From Clostridia bacterium (GTDB lineage: Bacteria; Bacillota; Clostridia; Christensenellales; UBA1242): a stretch of 64,000 bases of DNA. The notes below the pieces were generated by a model that saw nothing but the letters and a program-made list of their open reading frames with translations, had not been told where the DNA came from and did no database searches. Position numbers and translations under genes: made by a program. The DNA is taken from positions 1 to 64,000 of the forward strand of contig JAFVTW010000009.1 of NCBI GenBank assembly GCA_017503005.1, written 5' to 3'. Numbering within the stretch: the first letter of the stretch is position 1; each line of letters opens with the position of its first letter. Below, piece by piece: positions 54,003 to 62,037 of this stretch.

Positions 54003-54035
54003 AAAAGACAGTGTAAAAACTGTCTTTTATTTTTT
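54003..54035. terminator. Bidirectional terminator after the glyS operon
   Basis: AAAAGACAGT and ACTGTCTTTT around a 6-base loop, with T runs both ways, between convergent genes. Confidence 0.92.
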
Positions 54036-54371
54036 TCTGTTTGCACCACAATTAGGGCAGTTTTGATCTGTCTCTGCTAGTTTTGCACCACAGTACTCAC
54101 ACAAGTTTTTGGCCTTTTCGTATTCTTGTTTTTCTACGATTTTGGTTTTTACTTTGTCTACAATGTCTTTTGTAGTTTTTCTACCCTTGCTTATAAGTAC
54201 TATACTTAGCACAAGTACTCCTACAAATATACCACCAAATATAATGGCTACTACCTTGAAAGTATTTTGAGCATTGTCTACTGCAGAATCAAAGTCGTTG
54301 TAATAAAATTGATTTAAAAGTCTACTTACATTCAACATAAGATTTGATATATAGCACAAAATATTAGTCAT
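54027..54371 (-). CDS. Small membrane protein with C-terminal zinc ribbon
   Basis: This 114-residue protein has one membrane helix (about 40-62), a basic cytoplasmic linker (ISKGRKTTKDIVDKVKTK) and a C-terminal zinc ribbon (CEYCGAKL...CPNCGANRKK). AGAGGTG precedes the ATG. It is 10 bases after the four-helix zinc-ribbon protein at 54382, forming a two-gene operon. Function unknown; similar zinc-ribbon tails occur on the SPFH proteins in this window. Confidence 0.78.
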   Translation of the reverse strand: MTNILCYISNLMLNVSRLLNQFYYNDFDSAVDNAQNTFKVVAIIFGGIFVGVLVLSIVLISKGRKTTKDIVDKVKTKIVEKQEYEKAKNLCEYCGAKLAETDQNCPNCGANRKK

Positions 54372-54381
54372 ATATCACCTC

Positions 54382-54915
54382 TTACTTTAGAATAGCTGTA
54401 CAGTTTGGACAATTAGACTCTTCACCAGTAAGTCTGCAACCACAATGTGGACATTTCTTTAGTGGAGCTTTGTTTTTCTCTGCCTTTGCTTCTGCTTTCT
54501 TTTCGGCTTCTATTCTAGCATCTACATTGATATCTTGTTTTGCAATCTTAAGTAGAATTGTACCAAAGTTGCCACACAACAAAATAATAACAACACACAA
54601 AATAGTTGTTTTCCAGTCAAAAGCTTTGATACAGTCAAAGATTAAGAATGCCAAAGTTACAGCAGCAAATGCAAGCAGTACTAAACCACACACAAAATTT
54701 CTAGATTTTGAATTAAAGAATTTAGGTGGGTTTAGAGTAATAGCTACAACCAAAAACATTAGACCACCCACAAGCAGTCCTACAAACAATGCTAAGTTTG
54801 ATAAGTAGTCACCTTTTGCTTTTACTAATTCGTACACAAAAGCACCTATTCCTGCTACACCAACTATATAGCATAATATACTAAATAGAGTAATCCCTTT
54901 ACTATTTTTTTGCAT
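54382..54915 (-). CDS. Four-helix membrane protein with C-terminal zinc ribbon
   Basis: This protein of about 177 residues starts at ATG 54915 (AGGAG nine bases upstream; GTG 54921 is an alternative). Four hydrophobic helices (about 9-30, 40-60, 73-93, 103-122) are followed by an Ala/Glu/Lys-rich helix and the zinc ribbon CPHCGCRL...CPNC. It is the first gene of a two-gene operon with 54027-54371. No family recognised. Confidence 0.78.
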   Translation of the reverse strand: MQKNSKGITLFSILCYIVGVAGIGAFVYELVKAKGDYLSNLALFVGLLVGGLMFLVVAITLNPPKFFNSKSRNFVCGLVLLAFAAVTLAFLIFDCIKAFDWKTTILCVVIILLCGNFGTILLKIAKQDINVDARIEAEKKAEAKAEKNKAPLKKCPHCGCRLTGEESNCPNCTAILK

Positions 54916-54989
54916 AACCACACACTCCTATTATATTGTTACAATCATTTTAACATTTATTAAACTAATTGAAAAGTAAATAAAAGGAC

Positions 54990-55018
54990 TTGCAATTTTA
55001 TAAAATATCATTTATACT
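54990..55018 (+). promoter_or_regulatory. Promoter of tRNA-Glu
   Basis: TTGCAA (54990-54995), 17 bases, TATACT (55013-55018), 30 bases before the mature tRNA. Confidence 0.75.
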
Positions 55019-55048
55019 AACAATGCTTTCAAAAAAAGTAGCGAATAT

Positions 55049-55123
55049 GGCCCTATGGTCAAGAGGTTAAGACGTCGCCCTCTCACGGCGGAATCTGGGG
55101 TTCGATTCCCCATAGGGCTACCA
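55049..55123 (+). tRNA. tRNA-Glu (anticodon CTC)
   Basis: All arms fold: acceptor GGCCCTA/TAGGGCT with a G-T first pair, D arm GTC/GAC, anticodon loop CTCTCAC (anticodon CTC at 34-36), T arm TGGGG/CCCCA with loop TTCGATT, and an encoded CCA. It reads GAG. The body is close to Bacillus tRNA-Glu(UUC), which has TTC at the anticodon. Confidence 0.96.
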
Positions 55124-55129
55124 GAAGCA

Positions 55130-55163
55130 AACAAGTTTGGGAACAACCAGACTTGTTTTTTTG
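55130..55163 (+). terminator. Intrinsic terminator of tRNA-Glu
   Basis: AACAAGT and TGG pair with CCA and ACTTGTT around a 6-base loop; a T-run follows. Confidence 0.9.
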
Positions 55164-55303
55164 TACAACCAAAGGCATATATAATATAAAACAATTATAT
55201 ATTATATTGTATATGACATATATTTATATGTGTTGACTGTTGCAAAATAAAAAAAAATAATATATACTAAATGTACAAATTTTGATAAAAGGTGGTGGAA
55301 TGT

Positions 55304-55600
55304 ATGCCAAATACTAATAGAGAATTTTTGCAAAAACGAAGTGATTTCATCAACAAATTAAGAAGAAAAGCAACTGGTTTTCAAATCGCAGCAGTTGTTC
55401 TTATCGTTGTAGGATTTGCTATTACTATTATTTCTAATACATTAGAAGTAGAAAATGTATGGCTTACCCTTTTATCACTAGTTTCATTGTTTTTTGGAAT
55501 TTGCTTTCAAGTAACTACTGTTATTTATTTTTCAAAAGCAAAGAAGCACCTTAGTGGCCAAACCGTATCGGCTTCGAGTAACCCAAAAGACTGGCAATAA
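55304..55600 (+). CDS. Small two-helix membrane protein
   Basis: This protein of about 98 residues starts at ATG 55304 with AAAGGTGG upstream (a GTG four codons earlier overlaps that site). A basic N-terminus (REFLQKRSDFINKLRRKA) precedes two helices (about 23-44 and 52-76). A short tail ends NPKDWQ. It is monocistronic with a terminator directly after. No family recognised. Confidence 0.72.
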   Translation: MPNTNREFLQKRSDFINKLRRKATGFQIAAVVLIVVGFAITIISNTLEVENVWLTLLSLVSLFFGICFQVTTVIYFSKAKKHLSGQTVSASSNPKDWQ

Positions 55601-55610
55601 TAAAAAACAA

Positions 55611-55638
55611 AAACACACTAAATATTAGTGTGTTTTTT
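55611..55638. terminator. Bidirectional terminator before the cardiolipin synthase gene
   Basis: CACACTAA and TTAGTGTG around ATA, with A and T runs, between convergent genes. Confidence 0.9.
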
Positions 55639-55640
55639 CT

Positions 55641-57167
55641 TTAAATAAATGGTGCAAAGAATTTTAAAAATCTAGCAGCTAGTTTTTCTTTAATCTTTCT
55701 TTGCTTACAATCTCTAAGTGTAATAGCATGACTACTACCTATCAACTTATCTACATCTTGTTTGATAGATGTAACTGTTTTTGAATTATGTAAAATAGCA
55801 CCAGACTCAAAGTGTGTATTCAACTTTCTAAAGTCTAAATGTGCACTACCTATAATAGCTGTATTTTCGTCTATAACCACCATTCTAGAATGAATATAAC
55901 CTTGTGTGTACTCATACACTTTTACACCTGCTTTGATAAACTCAGTATAGTAGCTACGAGTCAAGAAATACAATGCTTTGTTTCTAATTACACCTGGCAG
56001 CATTATCTTTACTTCTACACCACTATATGCTGCTAGCTTTATACTTTGTAACACATCGTGGTCAAATACCAAATATGGAGCTGTAATCACTACAGACTTG
56101 GTAGCAGTGTTGATTGCTTTTAGCAATATAGATTTTGCTATAGGGGCCTTTGTCAAAGGTGTCGTAGCATATGGTTGTACAAACTCTTTTACTTTTGAGT
56201 TTTTCTCATAAGAAACCTTGTACTTAGTTACATCTATAAACTTCTTTGCTGACACCTGCCAGTTGTTAAAGAACATTACAACATAGCTCCACACAGCACC
56301 ACCTTCTAGTTTGACAGCAGCATCTTTCCATACACCGTATTCGCTTTGAATATTTGCATATTCATCACAAACATCGATACCACCCACATATGCAATCTTG
56401 CCATCTATAACTACAAGTTTGCGATGGTCACGGCATTGATTGAATGTATTAAGTGCAGGAGCAATTTTATTAAAAGGAACTGTTTCGATACCGTGGTTGT
56501 TTAACTTTTTGAAGAACTTATTATCATCAAAGCTATCTATACAGCCATATTCATCGTACAGCAGTTTTACTTCTACACCTTCTCTAGCTTTTAGTCTAAG
56601 AACATTAAACATCTTTTCCCAGACTTCACCAGACTTGATTTGGAAGTATTCTACAAGCACATATTTCTTTGCTTTTTGAATAGCAGTAAACATATCTAAG
56701 AAGAAATCGTCACCACTAGAAATATATGTAGATGTTGTATCGGTATACACAGGCCATTTTTCGGTATTTAGCACAAACTTAGAAATATTTGTAGAACCTT
56801 GATCAAACTTTGATAGTGCATCAAGTGAATTTTGAGTTTGCTCTAAAGTCTTAAATGACTGGTAGCTTACATTTTGAAATTTTCTCTTCTTTGCTTTTGA
56901 ACAGCGAGAAGTATGTAATTGAATATATAGTGCAGCACCAAAGAAAGGCATAAGAGCTATAACAATCAGCCAAACCAAACCATTAGCAGATGTGTCGGTA
57001 TTTCTAGATACTTGACCTACTAATAGTAGTGCACAAATTGAAGAGAATAATGGGTATACATAATTTGGTAAAGAAGTCATAGCAAATACAAAAAGAGCCA
57101 CATTAAGTATAAACATTAATGCAAGCAAAAATTTTGATGAAGTTAAAAATTTTACTAACTTTTTCAT
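55641..57167 (-). CDS. cls: Cardiolipin synthase, phospholipase-D type, with an altered second HKD motif
   Basis: This protein of about 508 residues starts at ATG 57167 (AAAGGAT upstream). Two membrane helices (about 10-60) precede two PLD domains. HKD1 is canonical (HRKLVVIDGKIAYVGG). HKD2 is HSRMVVIDENTAIIGSAHLD, where the catalytic-type Lys is Arg and the usual Asn is His. Enzymes of this family join two phosphatidylglycerols into cardiolipin. The K-to-R change may lower or redirect activity. Confidence 0.9.
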   Translation of the reverse strand: MKKLVKFLTSSKFLLALMFILNVALFVFAMTSLPNYVYPLFSSICALLLVGQVSRNTDTSANGLVWLIVIALMPFFGAALYIQLHTSRCSKAKKRKFQNVSYQSFKTLEQTQNSLDALSKFDQGSTNISKFVLNTEKWPVYTDTTSTYISSGDDFFLDMFTAIQKAKKYVLVEYFQIKSGEVWEKMFNVLRLKAREGVEVKLLYDEYGCIDSFDDNKFFKKLNNHGIETVPFNKIAPALNTFNQCRDHRKLVVIDGKIAYVGGIDVCDEYANIQSEYGVWKDAAVKLEGGAVWSYVVMFFNNWQVSAKKFIDVTKYKVSYEKNSKVKEFVQPYATTPLTKAPIAKSILLKAINTATKSVVITAPYLVFDHDVLQSIKLAAYSGVEVKIMLPGVIRNKALYFLTRSYYTEFIKAGVKVYEYTQGYIHSRMVVIDENTAIIGSAHLDFRKLNTHFESGAILHNSKTVTSIKQDVDKLIGSSHAITLRDCKQRKIKEKLAARFLKFFAPFI

Positions 57168-57361
57168 TGCTATCCTTTTTAAAAAAATCACATAAATATA
57201 TGCTGTAACTTTCTATTATATAACCTAATAGTCTTTTAGAGCACATACCATTAATTATATTATTATATATATAATATCACAGTAAAATCTAATTTACAAT
57301 TATTTTGTGTAAACAACACACAAATTAAAACACCATTTCACCATTTATTTAATATTAATAC

Positions 57362-57396
57362 AAAAAAAGACCTACCTTTATTTTTTAGGCAGGTCT
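57362..57396 (-). terminator. Intrinsic terminator of the membrane-protein gene at 57404-57904
   Basis: AGACCT and CCT pair with AGG and AGGTCT around a T-rich loop, then T-run on the minus strand. Confidence 0.85.
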
Positions 57397-57403
57397 ATAT
57401 ATT

Positions 57404-57904
57404 TTATTCGACAATCTTCGACTTTTGTATACCACTATCAATTACTGCATTGTTGTCTCTTTCTGTCTTCTTCTCGTTTTTCACACTATCGCCTTTGGGT
57501 TTTTTGTAGACTAATTTACTAGTACTAAATAGTCTAAACATTTGGCTAAAGTTTGCACAGAAAAACATCTCTACACATACTAGTATATACCCTATACTGA
57601 TACTGCTGATACTAGAACTGGCAAACATCAGCATTACCAAAAACACAGCTGCAAATCCTACCAGTGCCATAGTCTCCATAACCTTGACAGCTTTGTAGCA
57701 GTCTTTAAATAAATTGAATATAGACAATACAATAAGGGTAATAAGGCTAATGACTAGTACTGCATTCAACACATAAAACATCACCTTCAAAAACCCACTA
57801 TCGGTTGAAGAAACAGTATACTTTTTGAGTGGCAAAATAAAAGTAATCAATGCTATCAACCCAAAAGATAGCAAACATATATTTAATATCTTCTTATCTT
57901 TCAT
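57404..57904 (-). CDS. Four-helix membrane protein
   Basis: This protein of about 166 residues starts at ATG 57904 (AGGAG seven bases upstream; ATG 57910 is too close to it and 57973 lacks a site). Four hydrophobic helices (about 6-25, 43-66, 75-96, 100-122) are followed by a polar tail of 40 residues rich in Lys. No family recognised. It has its own terminator. Confidence 0.72.
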   Translation of the reverse strand: MKDKKILNICLLSFGLIALITFILPLKKYTVSSTDSGFLKVMFYVLNAVLVISLITLIVLSIFNLFKDCYKAVKVMETMALVGFAAVFLVMLMFASSSISSISIGYILVCVEMFFCANFSQMFRLFSTSKLVYKKPKGDSVKNEKKTERDNNAVIDSGIQKSKIVE

Positions 57905-57971
57905 AAACATTCTCCTACTTGTAGTATTGCCCAAACAAAAATTTTTAAGCAGTACTGTCAAAAGATTTTTC

Positions 57972-58004
57972 ACAAAAAAAGATACCGAATAGTTTTCGGT
58001 ATCT
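57972..58004 (-). terminator. Intrinsic terminator of ppa
   Basis: AGATACCGAA and TTCGGTATCT around a 5-base loop, T-run on the minus strand. Confidence 0.92.
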
Positions 58005-58015
58005 AAAATGTTTTA

Positions 58016-58555
58016 TTAAATTTCGCCTTCTTGTCTTTTTTGTTTGTATAGTTCGATAGCTTGTCTTACAGCAGCTAGAGCTTTTTCTCTATTGCCTAAT
58101 TCTTTTACTTCTACCTTTTTGTCTTCTAGTTCCTTGTACACTCTTAGAAAGTGCATAAGTTCATCAAAGATGTGTTGAGGTAAATCAGTAATGTCGGTAT
58201 AGCAGTTGTATTGTGGGTCGCCATAAGGTATAGCTATAATCTTTTCGTCATCTTCGTTTCTGTCTGTCATAGTAATTACACCTATAGGGTAACACTTTAC
58301 TAGACACAAATGTGTGATAGGTTGGCTACATAATACAAACACATCTAATGGGTCATGGTCACCACAATATGTTAGTGGTATAAAACCATAGTTCATAGGA
58401 TAGTGAGTACTTGTATACAACACTCTATCTAGTTTCAAAAGACCTGTCTCTTTGTCTAATTCATACTTTAATTTACTACCCTGTTCAATCTCAATTACAG
58501 CTTCAAATGTCTCAGGTGTAATTCTTCTAGGGTGTATATCTTTCCAAATATTCAT
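58016..58555 (-). CDS. ppa: Inorganic pyrophosphatase, type I
   Basis: This protein of about 179 residues starts at ATG 58555 (GAAGGT upstream), 15 codons inside the longest frame. The signature CGDHDPLDVFVL carries the metal-binding DxDPxD, and YGFIPLTYCG and the late KELGNREKA are typical of type I enzymes. It hydrolyses pyrophosphate in the cytoplasm, pulling biosynthetic reactions forward. Promoter at 58591-58619. Confidence 0.95.
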   Translation of the reverse strand: MNIWKDIHPRRITPETFEAVIEIEQGSKLKYELDKETGLLKLDRVLYTSTHYPMNYGFIPLTYCGDHDPLDVFVLCSQPITHLCLVKCYPIGVITMTDRNEDDEKIIAIPYGDPQYNCYTDITDLPQHIFDELMHFLRVYKELEDKKVEVKELGNREKALAAVRQAIELYKQKRQEGEI

Positions 58556-58590
58556 CGTAATACCTTCTTTGTTTTTTTGTAAGCTTATAT

Positions 58591-58619
58591 ATTCTAGCAC
58601 AACAAATCAAAAATTAAAA
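58591..58619 (-). promoter_or_regulatory. Extended -10 promoter of ppa
   Basis: TTTTAA (58614-58619), 17 bases, TAGAAT (58591-58596) with a TGC extension. The following 58620-58800 shows no gene or clear structure. Confidence 0.55.
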
Positions 58620-58802
58620 GTTTAAATTGAAAATAATTTGGTCAAATTTTTACATTCTACCACCACTCAACTTAATCCTTTACATAGCCAATTCTGCACA
58701 ATTTGCACACACAACAACATCTTTATGTCAAAAAACATATCTATACAGATATCTATCTAATAGTAAGGACACAAATAGTGTATCGCCTAGATTTTGACAA
58801 CA

Positions 58803-58834
58803 AACAAAAAACGACACAGTCATAGACTATGTCG
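58803..58834 (-). terminator. Intrinsic terminator of the SDR gene
   Basis: CGACA-AGT and ACT-TGTCG arms with one mismatch around 5 bases, T-run on the minus strand. Confidence 0.85.
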
Positions 58835-58844
58835 CTAGTATGTA

Positions 58845-59678
58845 TTAGTCTTGTTTTGGTTTGGTATCATCTTCTTTTTTAGATTCTAATTTGCCACCAC
58901 CAAATATCTTGTTTATCATAAACAACTCAAAACTGGTAGGGAAAAATCTAAGTAGGAAGTGGCACACATTGTACTTTTTGCTAACTATAACCATAGGTTT
59001 ACTTTTCTTTTTGTAAGTTTGTTTTAGTATAGCTTTTGCTACAACTTCTGGTGGCATTCTTTTGCTCTCGTGCTTGTCTACATAACCTACAGCCTTGTTT
59101 ATCCTTTCGCCATATCTTTCGTTGGTTTCAAAATTCCTTACACGATTTTTACTAAAGTTTGACTTTACTTCGCCAGGACATATAGCACATACATCTATAC
59201 CAGCTTCGTTTAGCTCCAACCTTAGAGCATAGCTATAAGACAACACTGCTGCCTTGCTAGTACAATACATTCCTCTAAATGGTACACTCCATATACCCAA
59301 AGCACTAGAGATATTGATAATCTTAGACCCTCTAGACATATATGGTAGAGCATACTTAGTACAGTAGTATACACCAAATAGATTTACATCCATTATATTT
59401 CTAAACACTTGGCTATCTACCAACTCAAAAGCTCCACTTACACCAAATCCGGCATTGTTTAGTAACACATCTATTCTGCCATACTTTTCGCCGATTTGAC
59501 CAAACACCTCTTTTACTCTATCTTCATTTGAAACATCACAAGAATAGCTATAGTCAGGATAGTCCTTATCTATCTCTCTAGACACATTGATTACAGTTTC
59601 ACCCTTGGCTCTATACATATCTGCAGTGCACTTTCCTATACCACTACTAGCACCTGTAATTACAATAATTTTACTCAT
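58845..59678 (-). CDS. Short-chain dehydrogenase/reductase
   Basis: This 277-residue classical SDR has the Rossmann motif TGASSGIG near residue 8, NNAG near 74, an active-site Ser in NISSALG and YCTSK (Tyr-x-x-x-Lys). It uses NAD(P)H to reduce or oxidise small alcohols or ketones, substrate unknown. A C-terminal extension of about 45 residues with a hydrophobic patch (CHFLLRFFPTSFELFMINK) suggests membrane association, as in DltE/YdfG-like enzymes. It is monocistronic and borders the DnaA-box cluster. Confidence 0.93.
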   Translation of the reverse strand: MSKIIVITGASSGIGKCTADMYRAKGETVINVSREIDKDYPDYSYSCDVSNEDRVKEVFGQIGEKYGRIDVLLNNAGFGVSGAFELVDSQVFRNIMDVNLFGVYYCTKYALPYMSRGSKIINISSALGIWSVPFRGMYCTSKAAVLSYSYALRLELNEAGIDVCAICPGEVKSNFSKNRVRNFETNERYGERINKAVGYVDKHESKRMPPEVVAKAILKQTYKKKSKPMVIVSKKYNVCHFLLRFFPTSFELFMINKIFGGGKLESKKEDDTKPKQD

Positions 59679-59789
59679 AAAAAACTCCTAAATTGTATAA
59701 TGTATTGTACCTTACTTTTACAAATTTTACAAACAATTAATAGTTAGTTGTAACACATTAAAATATTGATACATAGTATGAAATGTATA

Positions 59790-60310
59790 AAGCTTGTATT
59801 TATCCACATACAAAATCTATTGCCCCTGTATAGTTATGTGGATAACTTGGCTTTATACCCCTTCCTTTCCCAGTTTTTACTGTTTTTAATACATCAAGCA
59901 ATACTATATTGTTTGAACAAAAAAACAAGCAGACTATATACTAGTTTGCTTGTTTTTTACGGAATAAAGCCATTTTTTAAATGTTATTAATTTTTATACA
60001 TATAGGGTATGTGTAAAAAACCACGGATTTACCACGATTTTGCAAGTTATCCACATTTGCACATAGTAATTATTATAAATTTTTATGTATATTTATAAAA
60101 TTATGCATAAAAAACCGACTTTATGCATAAAAATTGTCGAAATTCATATAAGTTATCCACTTATCCACAAAAATATGGGTAGTTATCCACATAGTATTTT
60201 CGATTTTTGTTTGGTAAATATCGAAAATATGGATATTTCGTCCAAATTTTGAAAAGTTATCCACAAATTTATGGTAAAACCACCCATTTCCTGCTTACTT
60301 ATCCACATAG
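59790..60310. other. Probable replication origin (oriC): cluster of DnaA boxes
   Basis: Seven perfect TTATCCACA boxes lie in about 510 bases: plus strand 59800, 60047, 60161, 60183, 60257 and 60299, minus strand 59837-59845. A one-mismatch box TTATCCACT at 60153 abuts the one at 60161. After the box at 60047 the run TAGTAATTATTATAA (60064-60078) resembles DnaA-trio repeats, and 60064-60133 is very AT-rich with a direct repeat TTATGCATAAAAA (60101, 60121), a candidate unwinding region. dnaA is not in the window. Confidence 0.75.
59921..59957. terminator. Bidirectional terminator inside the DnaA-box region
   Basis: AAAAACAAGCA and ACTA pair with TAGT and TGCTTGTTTTT around a 5-base loop. No plus gene ends here; it may stop transcripts arriving from the minus-strand VanW gene 350 bases away. 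Confidence 0.75.
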
Positions 60311-60311
60311 C

Positions 60312-61928
60312 CTATGGGCAAAAGCTGGTTGGAACCCTATTTTCTATACTTGAGTTATGCATAACTGCTGTGTTTATATTCACATTATTCTCTATAATAT
60401 TCATACCATTAGGCAGATCTTCTACACCTTCTATGATTATACCATTTTGAGGGTTGTAGTATTCGTGTCTAATTTCTTTCTTTTCTATCAACTTGTCATC
60501 TTTATAGTACTCTAGATATGCTTTGGCTTCATACCCATCTTTAGGATATGTAAGTCTATATTGTTCGCCCTTAAACAAAACTTTGTCGGTATACTCTTTG
60601 TTTGTATCTAGAACCACTTTGTCACCCGTATGCTTTAGGGTTTGCACAGTTTCGCTAGAAGACTTTATATTGTACTCCGGCTTGGTTCCATATACTTTAA
60701 CTGTAACACTTTCACTATCGGTAATTGTTTGAATATATAACTTAGTATCTGCATTATTTTTAAACCTAAGGTCTGCCACATACTCTGATACCATAGCATC
60801 TAACCCTAATGGAACATACTTGACTGGTAGAGAATGCTTGTGCACTTCCAAAATTTCTACATCTGCAAGCAACAAAGCATTGTACAATGTTGTGCTAGCC
60901 TGACATATTCCGCCACCTACACCATCTACAAACCTACCATTGTATATTACCGTGGCTACTTTGTATCCGTTGTTCGCAGTATGTGGACCCGTAACTTTGT
61001 TAAAACTCACCTCTTGTGTAGGCTCTACCACAAAACCATTAAACATATTAACTGCTTTTACTACATTAGATTTTCTATTACCAGTAGAATCAGCCACATA
61101 GGTAGTATATGTAGAAATTAGCTCTGTTTGTGCCTGATTATCCTCCATTGTAACTTCTGGCTCCACTTCTATCGTAGGCAGGTCTACCACTATTTGATTA
61201 GATTTATTAAACTGCTCGTTTATCTGGTAGTACAATTCTTCTTTATTTACCCTAAGACCATTCTTATGTTTAGATATTTGAAAGCACTTCTTGGCTGTAG
61301 CATCAAATATTATTTGGCTATCTTCAGCCGCATACTCTACAGACTTTATAATTTCTTCTATCTTGTCATCTAGCCCTACAAATATATAATCAAATGCTAC
61401 ATTCACACTCTTACCCTGACCATTGTATTCTTCTACAATTTGTTTTTGGGTATCATAGTCTTCCAAAATGGCATTTCTTTTTTGAGCCTCTTCTATGATA
61501 GTATGTATCTCACTATTTACCTTAAAATCATCTTTGGTATATACCCAACTATCTTCGCCATAGTTTATGGTCAAGCTAAAATCCTGACTCTTTTCCTTGA
61601 ATACATCATATATCAGCTGCTCAGCATCTAGCCTATCCATACCACCCACATTTATGCCACTAATAATTGTACCATTACTAATCACATCGCTAGGGTCTAC
61701 ACTTTCCATCACAAAAAATTGCCCAACCACAGCCATCACCAGCACTAGACTAATAAGACTAAGTCCTAGTAGTAGTTTGCCCGTATTATCCCTTTTGAGC
61801 ACCCTTACACCCCTACCCTGTATTCCACTATCATAAAAAGGTTGTGTGGTGTTTTTTAGTACCCCCTTTTTCTTGGACTTCTTGTTTTTTAGAACTTCTT
61901 TTTTGCCTTTTGTAACTTTTCTTTTCAT
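60312..61928 (-). CDS. VanW-family surface protein with peptidoglycan-binding-like and G5 domains
   Basis: This protein of about 538 residues starts at ATG 61928 (AAGGAAT upstream). A very basic N-terminus (1-50) is followed by a membrane helix (about 53-73), a YoaR-type peptidoglycan-binding-like region (about 85-270), the VanW domain (about 300-440: SFNKVTGPHTANNGYK, GVGGGICQASTTLYNALL) and a C-terminal G5-like domain (about 450-520). This architecture is common in Clostridia and sits at the cell wall; vancomycin resistance is not implied. No terminator lies between its stop and the DnaA boxes. Confidence 0.9.
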   Translation of the reverse strand: MKRKVTKGKKEVLKNKKSKKKGVLKNTTQPFYDSGIQGRGVRVLKRDNTGKLLLGLSLISLVLVMAVVGQFFVMESVDPSDVISNGTIISGINVGGMDRLDAEQLIYDVFKEKSQDFSLTINYGEDSWVYTKDDFKVNSEIHTIIEEAQKRNAILEDYDTQKQIVEEYNGQGKSVNVAFDYIFVGLDDKIEEIIKSVEYAAEDSQIIFDATAKKCFQISKHKNGLRVNKEELYYQINEQFNKSNQIVVDLPTIEVEPEVTMEDNQAQTELISTYTTYVADSTGNRKSNVVKAVNMFNGFVVEPTQEVSFNKVTGPHTANNGYKVATVIYNGRFVDGVGGGICQASTTLYNALLLADVEILEVHKHSLPVKYVPLGLDAMVSEYVADLRFKNNADTKLYIQTITDSESVTVKVYGTKPEYNIKSSSETVQTLKHTGDKVVLDTNKEYTDKVLFKGEQYRLTYPKDGYEAKAYLEYYKDDKLIEKKEIRHEYYNPQNGIIIEGVEDLPNGMNIIENNVNINTAVMHNSSIENRVPTSFCP

Positions 61929-62006
61929 ATACAATTCCTTATACATTATTATATATAACCATAATTATATACAACTAGTGTTTTACAATATCGACAAAAT
62001 ATGCAC

Positions 62007-62034
62007 GAAAAAAGCACCCAAAGTTTGGGTGCTT
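62007..62034 (-). terminator. Intrinsic terminator of cca
   Basis: AAGCACCCA and TGGGTGCTT arms with a short loop; T-run on the minus strand. Confidence 0.9.
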
Positions 62035-62037
62035 GTA

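Noticed and set aside
55012..55194. Minus-strand ORF with MGNRTPDSAVRGRR-like sequence
   Set aside because: It is the antisense of tRNA-Glu; this is a well-known spurious protein type in databases.
60312..61928. Vancomycin resistance determinant
   Set aside because: VanW domain proteins are widespread in Clostridia without van operons; no vanA/B, vanH or vanX here.
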